Source of the DNA: Hymenolepis diminuta
Lineage: Eukaryota; Platyhelminthes; Cestoda; Cyclophyllidea; Hymenolepididae
Reading direction: 5' to 3'
Assembly (NCBI GenBank): GCA_900708905.1
Contig: CAADRB010000002.1
Location: forward strand, 3,212,365-3,276,364
Length of the DNA: 64,000 bases
Of the stretch, positions 52,601-63,700 are shown piece by piece. The notes beneath the pieces were generated by a model. It was not told where the DNA came from. It did not search any database and saw only the letters and a program-made list of their open reading frames with translations. Position 1 is the first letter of the stretch. Each line of letters starts with the position of its first letter. The position numbers and the translations under genes were made by a program.

Positions 52601-53700
52601 CTCAGAAGAATATGGGCTATTGTTGTTTCGAAGGATTCTTTGAAGAGACTTTCGTTGAATTTGGTGTCACTGTTGAGGAAGACATTCTGACCTTTGGCTT
52701 TTCAACCATCCTTATCTTTTAAGCGACCTTGAGCATTCGGAAATTGGTCATTGGGGATCCCTGTTGATCGATGTGCTTTTGGACAGCGGTCCTATCGGCA
52801 GTCCAAAAGCATTGTTTTCTCAGTAAAAATTCGCATACAGTTTGCAGCTTCACTTCACTTCACTGCTTTCACTTGAATACCCTAGAGGTGGGTATTTACG
52901 TATTTAGAGACTAGAATCAATGTTGTTGACTGTCAACGGGCAAACTTTCCTGGCGTCAACCCATTTCAATATTCTTAAATCGTGAACAGGTACTGCATTG
53001 AAGCAAAGTATATAAAGACGGGACAATGGCCATAACTGGTTTAAAGAGCTTTCTTAACGGTCGGACCAAGTTAGGTTTAGAGATATTCCCTTACTGATTC
53101 AATGATCTTATTGAAGGCTGGGAGCATGCAACAGCCTTTCCAAAAATCAGTGGACTAAGCACTAAATGGGAACATGTGTATATTGGACAACTCGAAATGT
53201 ATAAGAAAAAGAAGAGGGAGGAATTGAGGATCAGAAGGGAAGGGAACAGGCGTCAGTAATGCGCGAGTGAAACTCGGGTTGTGATATTGATGGTTTATTG
53301 AACTACAACAAGGCGATTGACAGATTTCGTGTTCCCTGCTTGTTAATGAGCATCCAGTAAAAAAATCAACGAAAATTTAGGACGCGCAGAGGTGGGAGTT
53401 AATTTACTACTACAGGTTTTTTAATCATAATAAGGACAGACCCTTCTTCTGAACCTTCTCACCTTTGAAGTTCTTCTTTTGCAACTAGTGTCTTTTTTTC
53501 CAGCTTTTGCTACTTGCATCATTTGAATTGTTTCTGTTTTGCCATTTCAGAGCACGTTGAGCCCCCAACTACCTCGCCGAGACGATGTTGCATTACCAAC
53601 GAAGATGGGTACCATGCCACCTCCTTTGATCCCCGAAAAGGTACCCCCGCCCCTTCCCGAAAGACCTAAGGTCACGCCCTTCATCAACCAACCGAAGTGA
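31612..53700 (+). CDS. SYNJ: Synaptojanin, Sac1 and inositol-5-phosphatase enzyme
   Basis: Phosphoinositide phosphatase that strips PI(4,5)P2 during clathrin uncoating and synaptic vesicle recycling. Twelve in-phase exons: 31612-32064, 32136-32513, 38550-38816, 38962-39120, 42532-42687, 43589-43790, 43863-45010, 46655-46872, 46949-47454, 49683-50112, 52406-52430, 53551-53700; 1,363 residues. Sac1 domain (about 30-535) has the catalytic CX5R at C424-R430 in RTNCVDCLDRTN. The 5-phosphatase (about 565-915) has WNVNGG (577-582), FGDLNYR (776-782), PAWTDR (850-855) and SDHRPV (906-911), all catalytic residues present. An RRM-like DUF1866 domain follows (about 925-1010). The rest is proline-rich with PPRPPPPVPP and PPPLPERPK motifs for SH3 partners. 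Family alignment favours the in-frame ATG at 31684 (MSLGRRWHI) as an alternative start 24 residues in. Exon 11 is a 25-nt microexon. The 6-kb intron 2 and others carry SINE-like copies. Confidence 0.93.
36730..36896 (-). repeat. tRNA-like SINE copy, well preserved (synaptojanin intron 2)
   Basis: Minus strand: TGGCACAGCGATTAACG (36875-36891) is close to a tRNA A box, and CTCGAGTTCGATGC (36838-36851) contains a B-box GTTCGA core; the body ends with GAGTTTCTTGCTAAG and CCATGCTACC as in the other copies. Confidence 0.7.
37833..38000 (-). repeat. tRNA-like SINE copy (synaptojanin intron 2)
   Basis: Shares GTTAACAAGAGGGATGG and the GGATACCTTCC tail (minus strand) with other copies; A and B boxes are diverged. 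Confidence 0.5.
39121..42531 (+). other. Synaptojanin intron 4, 3.4 kb
   Basis: The exons on both sides abut in the Sac1 alignment (KRLQVGA to VRTNCVDC). Contains a SINE-like copy near 42285-42405 and otherwise AT-rich sequence; no host gene seen. Confidence 0.6.
42285..42405 (-). repeat. tRNA-like SINE copy, head only (synaptojanin intron 4)
   Basis: Minus strand: TGGCTTAGTGATAAAT (42384-42399) at the A-box position and GGACTCGATACTC (42344-42356) at the B-box position, followed by a diverged body. Confidence 0.5.
43791..43862 (+). other. 72-nt stop-free intron (possible exitron) in synaptojanin
   Basis: GTATGT donor and TTTTATAG acceptor; length divisible by three and no in-frame stop. 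Splicing gives the expected short linker between the Sac1 and 5-phosphatase domains; retention would insert 24 residues without breaking the protein. Confidence 0.6.
45011..46654 (+). other. Synaptojanin intron 7, 1.6 kb
   Basis: Lies between the 5-phosphatase exon and the RRM-like exon. Its end carries a partial SINE-like copy at about 46505-46605 (minus). No coding sequence recognised. Confidence 0.55.
47455..49682 (+). other. Synaptojanin intron 9, 2.2 kb
   Basis: GTAAGC donor to TTTGTAG acceptor. Holds copy 2 of an interspersed repeat (about 48215-48590) and a GC-richer block near 49380-49560. A short additional proline-rich exon cannot be excluded because the tail is poorly conserved. 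Confidence 0.5.
48215..48590 (+). repeat. Interspersed repeat, copy 2 (relative at 12.7 kb)
   Basis: Colinear with 12690-13150: TTCCGAAAT, CTTATATGAATATGA, GAATGAAACATTA, AAATCAAATCTAAAA, CCTTTTGTTCAATTCATATC and CTATCCAACC appear in the same order and similar spacing. Confidence 0.5.
50113..52405 (+). other. Synaptojanin intron 10, 2.3 kb
   Basis: The GTAGGT donor chosen here is the only one keeping frame with the 25-nt exon at 52406. Contains a plus-oriented SINE-like copy (about 51330-51421) and a solitary CACCCTGTA (52245-52253), the reverse complement of TACAGGGTG. Confidence 0.5.
51330..51421 (+). repeat. tRNA-like SINE copy, tail part, plus orientation (synaptojanin intron 10)
   Basis: Body and tail only: CACTGGTTAGTCTGGTTAA, CAGAATTTGAATTTCTCA and GGCTCCATGATTCCGCC match the distal half of the copy at 61.4 kb, here on the plus strand. 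Confidence 0.5.
52431..53550 (+). other. Synaptojanin intron 11, 1.1 kb, with an 11-bp hairpin
   Basis: Between microexon 11 and the last exon. Contains TGCTTTTGGAC (52774-52784) and its perfect complement GTCCAAAAGCA (52801-52811) around a 16-nt loop, and a purine-rich stretch at about 53200-53260. No exon needed to keep frame. Confidence 0.5.
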
Positions 53701-54606
53701 TATCCTCCCCTCATTCCGGTTATTTCATCGTCATTCCAACTGGCTTGGTCGCATTTGTTGTCACCCGATTCTTACTATTATTACCTCTTTAACAGAGTAT
53801 ACGTGTCGAGCTAGATTCTTTGTGCGTCTGATTTTGATCTATTTTAAGCCATCCTCTTTCCTTGTGTCGCCATTTAATTATTCTACCATTCCTCCTTCTC
53901 CTTCTCTCTTCCCCCTTTTGTGATAATTTGATTAATTAGTCAACATGATTCATGAGTATTGATGTTGTAAATTTGTGATTAGTTTTTTTCTTTTCTCCCT
54001 ATGCATATAGATGGTTGTGTAATGAACTGAATGATAATAATATACTTTAGTTCAGTTCAGTGTGGTCTGGTTGGACTTTTTAGTATAGAATTTTTGATGA
54101 GTTATAGTTCCATTGGTTTACAAATATTTCGGCAAAAGATTAAAAACATAAAATAGGGTTATTATTCACATGGCTATGCAAAAAATTGCTTACAAGTGTT
54201 AATCATGGGAAAGCATGTGAATATGGAGAATAGGAGAAGGGTATATTCGAGTAAGAAACTGTTGAGATGATCAAGAAAAAGTAGTTAATGAAGGCAGTAC
54301 ATTAGAAGACTTTATTTGAATTGTAAAGTCATTCATTTTTCCGTATTCTCATATGAAGTTCAATCACTACTTAATGTCCTGACCTAATTCTATTTCCACG
54401 TTATTCGGAGCTTGTTGAACGAGTGATTTTATTCCGTAATTGGTTGTCACTTCAAGTTATTTGAATCTTTTTACGGTAAGGTGTAGATTATCTTATCATA
54501 CACCGCAAGAAAGTAAAATAGCATTAACTTATTGGGAGAGTTATGCCACTAACAGGAAAAACCCCTCAATTTCATTAAGAGCAGTGTTTGCAAAACTAGA
54601 TTTTGG

Positions 54607-54735
54607 CAGGCATAAAGTATCCTGAAGCCGCTCTTATAAGAAACTTGCATTATCGACCCTTCTTATTAACCTGCGTGTTTATTCACCTATATCAATGGAT
54701 GACACCGATGAGTATCAACCATGTGACCTTTAACT
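54607..54735 (-). repeat. tRNA-like SINE copy, diverged
   Basis: Minus strand contains GTTAATAAGAAGGGTCG, AAGTTTCTTATAAGAG and GGATACTTTATGCC in family order. Confidence 0.45.
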
Positions 54736-55030
54736 AACGGCTGCAGTCTGATCAATCACTTAAATCATCGGCATGATTCACTACAGATGTGAGTAGAAAC
54801 GCCTAGCTTGAACCCACTCGAAAGAGGAATGGACTGTGGATTTGATATGAGCTATAGTACTTTATCAAGAGCTTGAACGCTTTTTAATTAATTCAGTTTG
54901 TAAGAGGAAGAAATTGGAGATTTCAAAAGCCCTGAGCAGAATTCATAAAATTCTGTAAATGGGGTTTCTTTAACCAAGTAATAACTCCAAAGTCTATTTA
55001 GAAAAGCTTTTTCCGGCAATCGTTTTGGGT

Positions 55031-55095
55031 AGAGAGGTAGCATCATGGGGCCCCATGGTGAGAAAATCTAATTTTGCTTATAAAAGTCGGACTTA
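55031..55095 (-). repeat. tRNA-like SINE tail fragment
   Basis: Minus strand GATTTTCTCACCATGG and CATGATGCTACCTCTC match the tail of the 61.4-kb copy. Confidence 0.45.
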
Positions 55096-56482
55096 AATAG
55101 TGCAGATATACCGCATCATCGGTGAATATTTAAATTGTAGAAGCTTTAGTTGAGCTACTAGTCCAACCCTTCCTCCTATGGGTCTGAGCTCCCATAGTGT
55201 GCAGCCCAGGCTATATATGTGCCTACGTACCATTAAATCGGTGTAAAGCTCCTTATCGTCTTGAAAAATGACGATATCCTACCACTTTCTGCTTATATTA
55301 AAGATAAGAGTTTAATAGGTAGATGCTTATTTTAAGGTGGGTATGATATACTGAGGATCCTTTTCAGGAGAAGAATAAACTTCTCAGACTTGGATTAGTA
55401 ACTGGTAACTCTCTATTCTTAATACAAACTTAATTTGAAATTTCTATTGAATCTGTAGCCACCACATGGTGACTCGTAGGTCTGCTCAGCCTATACAACC
55501 ATGGTGTGACTCACAAGGGAGGCAAAACAGACAGTACCCCTAAGCATGCTTTATTTTACATGCTTTACACATAATACTGTTTTCACGTACGCAGTTTAGA
55601 CGTGTAATCAGCTCTCCTTCTTACAACTCTCACTCTCTTCCTTCTCTGGTATCGTTTTCTACACCACTGTCCACCTAAACTCCGGCTCCTCTTATTAGGA
55701 TCGATTGGGGTTTCCTGTTAGCCTTTAAGATGACTCATTTTTAAAGGCCATAGAAGTAACTTTTCCTGGAATTTTTTAGTGCTACTTTAAGACCTTTTGA
55801 AATTTAATGAATGGATGTCGGTCTTCTATGTACAATGGAATTTAACAATTCCGTAACCGCTTATTCCTCGAACCAAATCTGAATTATTTGGTAGCAGAAG
55901 AACTGTACTTATTAAATCTCATATATTAATTAATATGTGTCATCTACTTGATATAAGCTAAGATTTTCTTTACATAATAATATTGCATTTCTCCGAGCCC
56001 TTAACTCTCAGCTATTCCAATAACCTGATTTATTTATTTCTATCTTACTTAAATTTTGAAATCAATATTTTGTGTGGATAGAGATGGATTCTTTTAACAG
56101 AATTGTAAAATGTTCAGTCCTGGATTAGATGACATGATTAAACGAACAGATATTAAAATTTGCGACTATTCTGATTGAATATCCTAAACGTATATAAATA
56201 GAATTACTCAGAGAGTAGTTTTTACTAATTTTATCTGCTTTGGAATCAATATATCAATATATAAAATACTGGTAGATATTGTTGCATTTCTATTCGATAT
56301 AAAAGTTATTTCGTGCAGGACTTCTAGAAACTTTCTGATTTTATTTCAACACAGTAGTAAAAGGAATAGTGCAAAAAGTAGTCAAATAAAGACTTTATAT
56401 GACTCTGTTTGATCGGATTCCATATTTTAAGGCTTTCAATAGCATATCTCCGGTAGAAAACTTACTTATGGCACTGAATAAT

Positions 56483-56525
56483 TAGAGTTCACCTTGAGTG
56501 CCCAAGGTGAACTCTATTGGGCACT
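56483..56525. repeat. Two overlapping, mutually exclusive perfect inverted repeats
   Basis: Arm TAGAGTTCACCTTG (56483-56496) pairs perfectly with CAAGGTGAACTCTA (56503-56516) over 14 bp with a 6-nt loop. The loop and 3' arm also begin AGTGCCCAA (56497-56505), which pairs with TTGGGCACT (56517-56525). The two stems share 56503-56505 and so compete. Confidence 0.85.
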
Positions 56526-59500
56526 GCTACTATGGTATGATTTACCTGCTCATAAATATATGAAGATGCCAATGAACCTGACATGGCCAACTATTCAATT
56601 GAATCTAGTGATCAGCAAGCTCTGAATGCTGCCTACGTGAACTCATCCAGAAACCCAATATTCAAAACACGAAATTTTAAATTTGAAACATTTGGAAGGT
56701 ACAATACTGGCAGAATTCAAATAATTGAAGATGTTTAGAACTCTGATTTTGTCATGTAACCCCATTCGATATCCGCCCATTTCATTCCTCAATGGACAAT
56801 TTTACCATTTCGTGCACTCAGATACTATTACATGACCAAAAGTAGCAGAACATTTTTTTGCGTTGTTTTGGGTTATAATAGTTACCCTATGGTACTATGT
56901 CAAAGTCGTCTTTGACAATCCTGGACTTGGTTACTGACATTCTAGTCGCGTAAATTATCAGTTGCCATTCTTTCAACCGAAATGGCTAGACTCCAAATAG
57001 CGCGATTTTGAAATCTTTTTAAAAGTAACCTAATTTTTTGATACCGGTTTAAGATTGACCATGAATGACTACTCTCCTTTTAGCCATTCAAAAGACAGTT
57101 GCACGGCCAATCAGACTTGAGATCTAGTCAGTGATTAAAACCTTCTAAATGTTGTCCTAAAATCTTTTATATTTTCCCCTAACTGCCTCCAAATAGTTTG
57201 AGTGATTTTTTTATTTCATTTATAATCGATTTTGAGAGATTCAAAATGGTGTTCTTTAACTGGATGTATTATTATGGAAATATTTTCGCTGTAGTCATAA
57301 TTTAGAGAACTGGATTTTTGCAGTCAGCGGGATGATTGGGAGGTTTTTAATTACCTTTTTAATTAAACGGATCATTTTTTTTCCAAAAAAGGAAGTTTTT
57401 TAAATCAACCTGGGACCTTGATTTTTTCCTGAGGGTTCTTAATTATCTTTGCATTGATTTAAGTATGTATTTCTGTAGTGTCCCTTTGCACAACTGGTTT
57501 CCGAGCTTCTTGAACGTTTAAACCTCTGGAGTCCGTCTAGGGAGTCACTTTTTACCAACCTACACATTAAATTAAAATGCACATTAGCTCTTAATTCCCT
57601 CTCTTCGCTGTAATTTACTTCAATAATACAAAAAACATTTGTGACAAACTGAATGAGATTAGGAGCTGTAGTAACCTAGCATTATCCATATTCATTTGAA
57701 ATTTTTTTAGGCGTAGTTTTCTATCTTGCTGTTAATGATTGTCAATTTATCGCAAATTAAGAAGTTCACAATGCAATATTTGGCGATTTGGAATTGGTTA
57801 CCTGATTACTACTCGATCAATATTTATTTTTGTGCATCAATAAAATGGCGTTAAGGTTAAACTAGATTTAAGGTGTATGAACTAAACAACTATCCCATTA
57901 AATAGCTAAATTAAATTGAACAAGAATATTCAAACTGTTAACTAGTGCCTATGGCTCCTGAGCTGGTTATCAGATCTGCTTACTTAATCCACTTTCTAAC
58001 CGAACTAAATGCGATCAACACCTGCGTTAGAATAACAGGCACAAATATTGGATAAGTGAGCCTCATGTAATTAGCCGAGATTTGGCGAATTTTCAACAAG
58101 ATTTCATCGCTGAAAATCGCAGAAGAATTTAGCTATGTGAGATGGCGTTAAAACATGTTAGTTGCTTTGGCGCAAAACAGGCAGAGTGCGATTGACGAGT
58201 TTAAACCTGTAGAAACCCCAATTGATATTTCATCTTGCCAATAATCTATCAACCTGAAAATAGTTATTTGGTTCACTTAAAACAAATTCAAATCTATTTC
58301 AGAGTGTAATATAAATTCATCGTTATTCAGAGCTACTAAACCGCTCTTATAATGCATGATTTCATCAACGCTTTTTGTGATATTTAACTAACAAATTGCA
58401 TAATATCTGTATTTAGTTAATTTATAACCATTATCCAAGACAAAGCAAAAAGTCACGAGTAGTAATCGTGAGAAAGCATCCAAAAGTAGGGAATAGCAAT
58501 TGTTATCATTATTATTCACAGAAATGCAAAAAAATAAAAACTTTGTGGGAAGCAACTGAAATCAGTTAATAGAACAAATGATAAAGGGATAAGATCAAAA
58601 AGGTGCTAAGGACAACGTCGAAGTATCAGGGAGTATTAATTCATTTTATTTTTTTAATTTGGGTTGTTTAGTATTTGATAAATGGGTAGCTCATATTCCA
58701 AAATTGGAATTTCATGACCCATTCCCTAGATTGCAGTAAATTCTTGTCTACCATGTCCAGCGCTTATTGATTGGGTTTTAAATCATGGTGGTCGGTCTTG
58801 CCACATTAATTCATTTTTTCTTCCAGAGGTTAAGAAGTCAAAATGATCTCCCATGATATTCAGTAGCTCATAGTCTTACCATTTGCAGGGATGGGATAGC
58901 CAAAAGGTTTAAGTTTGCAAAACTCCGTAATCTGTCTACTCAAGGGAATAGCAAAATTTTTCATAAATGGGTGAAACGGAGAGTCGAGTAGAAGTAGATA
59001 ATGCATCTAAGACGAAATTTGGTTGTATTGACCTATCTGCTTTCTTATAAGGGTATGATTTACCTTATAATAATTTAATAATACAAAGTCTAAAGTTCTG
59101 GATTTGTTCCCTAGGTTTCTGAATTAGTTCATAGTCGCGCTGTTCAGACCTTACAGAATAGTTGATTTGATGGTGCTTGATTTCATTTATCCTCTCACCG
59201 CCAAAAATAGACAGATAAGACTAGCTAAGATGTATATAATAACATTCATTTTAATGCACAATAGTATCAGTTTGGCTTTAGATTTATACCGGGTCTAGTT
59301 GTGAACTTCAAGCAATTAGACAGAAAGGAGTGCATCATTTTCGCGCACTTTTGAAGTTAGTCACGGGTCCCCATTCAGTAATACTCAGTTCCCGTTCACT
59401 CATAAGTTTTTGGATTTCACTTCTGAAGAGTTGCTGCTTGAAATAACTTAGTCCATTTGATTAATAAAAAAATGATCAAAATGGCTTTACAGTACCATAT

Positions 59501-59947
59501 TTTGTGAAGGTAAAGATAAGTGAATCATAAAGATTTGGTCTTAAAAGGTAAACGGCTCCAGTTGTTTTTGATGCCTCTTACTACAAAGGCTTGAGATACT
59601 TACGATTGTTATGTTTCAAAGGTGATGATTGCATAAACATAGATTTACTCTCACTTATATTTGCTAAATGTTGCTTTTCAAAACCGGTGGAAATTCTTTC
59701 GAAAGCAGCAGAAAGCATACGTGTAGAATTAACAAAGCTTAAAAGGTAGAATGGTAATGTCACTCCACCTTCTTATTCAGTGGTTAACTTGGGGAGTTTA
59801 TCCTTACTATTATCCCGAAACAGGTAGTTGATACTAGGTAAACTGATATTAACATAAGAGTTCAAGAGAGCTCACTCAAGATGAACTTTAATAAAAATTT
59901 ACAAGACCATTTACGAATGCGTTTTCCAACAAACCCATACTGAACAG

Positions 59948-60050
59948 AGAAGTGGCATCGGGAGCCTCCCTAGGGAGAAACTCCAAATTCTGCCACCTTC
60001 TTTAAAAACAAGTGAGGTCGGCCATTCCGTCCAATGTCCGCACAGTGGAC
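59948..60050 (-). repeat. tRNA-like SINE tail fragment
   Basis: Minus strand GGTGGCAGAATTTGGAG, TTTCTCCCTAG and GGCTCCCGATGCCAC match the family body and tail; the tRNA-like head is absent. Confidence 0.5.
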
Positions 60051-60187
60051 ACCTCACCTCAACGGAATTCGAGCAAAAAGTGAAGGGTGAAGTTGCCAAC
60101 TGCATGCGAATGCTTGCAGAAAGGAATAATCTTGCAGTACCAATAGGATCATTATTCCTAAGGCGTAACGTTCGACCAGGACTTCCA

Positions 60188-60280
60188 GTATCTGATGTCT
60201 GGTCGTTTGAAACCTCGTAAGGCCAAAATAGTTGGAACGCCAGATATCCTATTGTTATTCTTAACGTAGACATCAGATAC
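60188..60280. repeat. 13-bp inverted repeat flanking a 67-bp segment
   Basis: GTATCTGATGTCT at 60188-60200 and its exact reverse complement AGACATCAGATAC at 60268-60280. It may be the terminal repeats of a small element or chance. Confidence 0.6.
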
Positions 60281-60722
60281 GCCTCAAGCCTACTCGAAAG
60301 CAGCAGGAAATACTCTTCAGCCCGAGGAGAGAATAGGTGATAATCTCAACTCTCATGAACCGAATTTTCCCGCTCCTTCCCAAACTATTTCCTCTCCGTT
60401 GCAACTATTTGTCTTATCCGAATAGCGTAATGTATATTATATTAATAAATGGGCATATTTTATAGTACTATATTATTTATATCAGGTCCAATATAAATAA
60501 GCAGGAATCCGTTTAGTACTATAATCGTCCAGCTTCAAAGTATCACCCTTTCCTCCCTCTCACAACACTTAAACGTCCTTTGCATTTCAACATTATCATC
60601 TATTTTCAGTAAAAACAAAACTCAAACAGCTTTGCCTCAAAACACGCGACAGTTTATATGCAAAAAGTGGGTGGGAAACACACATCAAAGATGACGACGA
60701 CGAAGACGACGAAGATAGCCAA

Positions 60723-63700
60723 TTAGCGTCGACGTGAAACCGAAGAATAAGTACTCCTCGACGACGCGCTGGAATACGACGAGTAGGATCGTCGTCGACG
60801 TCGTCTTGAATATGCCGAGGAAGAACTTCTTCTTCTACGACCTCTCAAACGATCTCGTGATGAGCTTCTCGTATAAGAGCTCCTTCGGCGACGTGAGTGT
60901 CGTCGTCTACTTAGTGATGAGCGAGAACTGGACATTTTCCTGCGTCTACGAGAGCGAGATCTCGACGAAGAACTCCTTACTCGATCCCGACGTGATCTTC
61001 GACTACGAGTTGACCCTGATGATCGTCTTCTTGAATGAGATCGGGGGACTGGAGAGGATGAAGATGACGAAGACCCACTACTTCTTGAAGGTCGCCTGGT
61101 CCGACTCCTACTTGATACCGATGTTGTTGAAGATCCGGATGAAGAGACTGACCGAGATCGTATCTTCTTGGCTGATGCCTTAGAACTCTACAAGAGAGAA
61201 GAGAAAAACTGTCAGCAGGTGTACAAGAGATTGGGGGAAGAATACATGATTAGTTACTCCAATACCGTGATCTTTTTATGAACTACTTCCAAGCCCATTT
61301 ATGAAGGTTTTTACCAACCCTCATCTTGGATTGAGGGGTAGCATCATGGAGCCTAAAGGTTGAGAAACTCGAATTCTGCCACTTCCTTTAGTCACCAGAC
61401 TTAACCAATGTGATTGATTTGCGGGTCTATAGGTATCGAACTCATGTCCTCTGACCTTGCAAACGGGCACGTTAACCACCGGTACACTAATACGACTGGC
61501 TAACACATTGACCTATAATTTGAACTAATCACATGTAGATATTTTACACAAGTGGCAGAAACAGAGTAATAAGTAAATGTGTAAAAGACTAACGATGAAG
61601 ACCCGGAAAACTTGGCCATCTACCAAGATTGAGGTCACAAGATAAATGCTCATCAATACGGATGCTGTGATGTGGATCGTGAACTGCACTGGTTAATTCC
61701 GATTAAGAAGGCGGGTGTTAGAATGTGAGATTCACATAAGAGTAGCTATTGGATATCTTTCTTTTAGCCAAATCATATGGAAACACACTTCCCTTTCACT
61801 TCTCTATTAGTCATTTTGAGAATAGAGAAGACGAACTATATCAGTGCTATGCCTCCTTTTTTCAAAGCCTAACATTTAGGCTCGAGCTTTAAATGAACCA
61901 CTTGATCAGATAAACAGGATTGTAGTGTAGCTCCAAAATATGCAAAAAATTACTTGAATTTACCTTAGTAATTGAGGTCGATGATTTCTTCTCAGCCGGA
62001 GGTTCTGATTTCTTTGCATCCGATTCGCCATCACTCATATCCATATCGATAGGTTGAGGAATGGTCTCTATATTACTGCTGCCTCCAAGCGCCAATTTTA
62101 CAGGACTTTTCTTCGTCGAGGACGTTTGGGCACCATTTTCTGCCTCGTCTGTTTGCCAACGACTGGTTGTCCATGGACCGGTCTCCTCTTGATCCCCATG
62201 ATCGCCACCTTTGCTTTCAGGAGTTTCATCTCCCTGCACTTCTTTCCTATCCATCTTAGGACTGCTTGACCGTTCCCCTTTAGATGGACTCTATATTACA
62301 CAATTGGCTTAGAATCGTCAAAAATTAGTGAGAGGGACGCATATAAGTGAATAGGACTTTACTCACCTTGTGCGATGATGATGGTTTGATTTCAGTGGAA
62401 TGCGAACTAAAAGAAAAATACTGTGGTATTAAGAAGAGTTTCTGTAAGCGAATGTCAGCTAATAACAAGAAATTGTTTCAAAATTAAGAGATGTAACGAT
62501 TCGAAATGTAATTGTAAGTGTCATACACCATAATATTCCAACTTCTAAATGCCAACCATAGCCTACTTTTAAAGGGAGAAACATATCCAACCGGCTATCT
62601 TGGTTTAATTTGACCAAGTAATAGGAAATGCAGGCATATTCTCAAATTTAAGGCGAAAAAGTGGTTAAAGAATAAAGTCCAAAATTCAAAGGTAATATGC
62701 TTTCCCAAATTCCACACTAAAATCCGTTAGACCAAATTTCAAGCCCATTAGGAGAGGTGTTCACAGCACTTAACTTATGCAGAGAGAAGGTATTCTGGAG
62801 TTGCTTTCTTATGAGAAACCCAATTTCATCACCCCTCTTGTTAACCAGAATTAACAGAGTCAGTCGCTCACACCACTGGATGCGCACCGATGGGAATTGA
62901 TCCCATAACCTCTGACTAGGTATATGTGCACGTTGACCACCGCATCACTTTGAAAATAAACGAACTTTCCATATTAACGGTAGTGAAAATGCAATTTTGT
63001 GTCCACAGAAACTCTTCAGAACACTCGATTATTTCACCCCTACAAAAAGAGCTCAAATTAACGAAAAATTCGAACATCCCAAGAACTTTTATTATAGAAT
63101 GGGGAGAAACATAAATTTTAATGCACACTTTAACGAAACTCGAATATCTCAAACTGGGGGCAAGAGCACAATTCCTATACCTGTGAATTTAAACGACCGA
63201 ACTTTCAACGTATTATATTCCCAAAAACAAACTCACTCTTCAGCTATGGAATCAGCAACGGGAGGCTTGATATGTGAAGGAGGGCTCAAAAGAGGGGATC
63301 GAGGTTTCTTCGGTGGAACAGCCTCGTCGGGGACATCAGTCAGCCCTTTCGGAGAAACAGTGATGGGAGAAGGAGGTGCTTTCAAGAGAGGGGATCTTAC
63401 TGTTGTATGTGGCTTCTCCACATTCGTAGATGAATTAATCAGCGCTGATCTTGGTGATGCAGTACGTTTTGGCGGTGAACGTTGAGTATGTGGTGATGAT
63501 GGTGACACAGAAGAGCTAGGCCTGCGACGAGATGCATTGGGCTTCAGAGCTGGGGAAAATGAGGCGTCGATATAATCGTCACCACTATTCCATCTTTCCA
63601 ATTCCACCTTCTTCATCGACTCCCGTTTTCGTTGATTCTCCCTGTGGCGTTCTTCCCATTTGCTTACAAGATAAGCAGGTGGACTCCGTGAAGCAATGTG

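Larger units (their letters stand above)
53701..60722. other. Gene-poor region between synaptojanin and the RS-rich gene
   Basis: No gene supported on either strand over 7 kb. Synaptojanin 3' UTR occupies the start. Contents: SINE-like pieces at 54607-54735, 55031-55095 and 59948-60050; a GC-richer block at 55470-55720; overlapping hairpins at 56483-56525; and an inverted repeat at 60188-60280. The last 150 bp (minus strand) would be the RS-gene 3' UTR and include a TCGTCT-type trinucleotide run at 60690-60718. Confidence 0.55.

Noticed and set aside
60734..61183. 149-codon plus-strand open frame
   Set aside because: Exact antisense of the RS-domain exon; the RS codon bias produces a mirror frame with no protein-like features.
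61321..61506. 61-codon minus-strand frame
   Set aside because: Coincides with a SINE-like repeat copy and is not conserved between copies.
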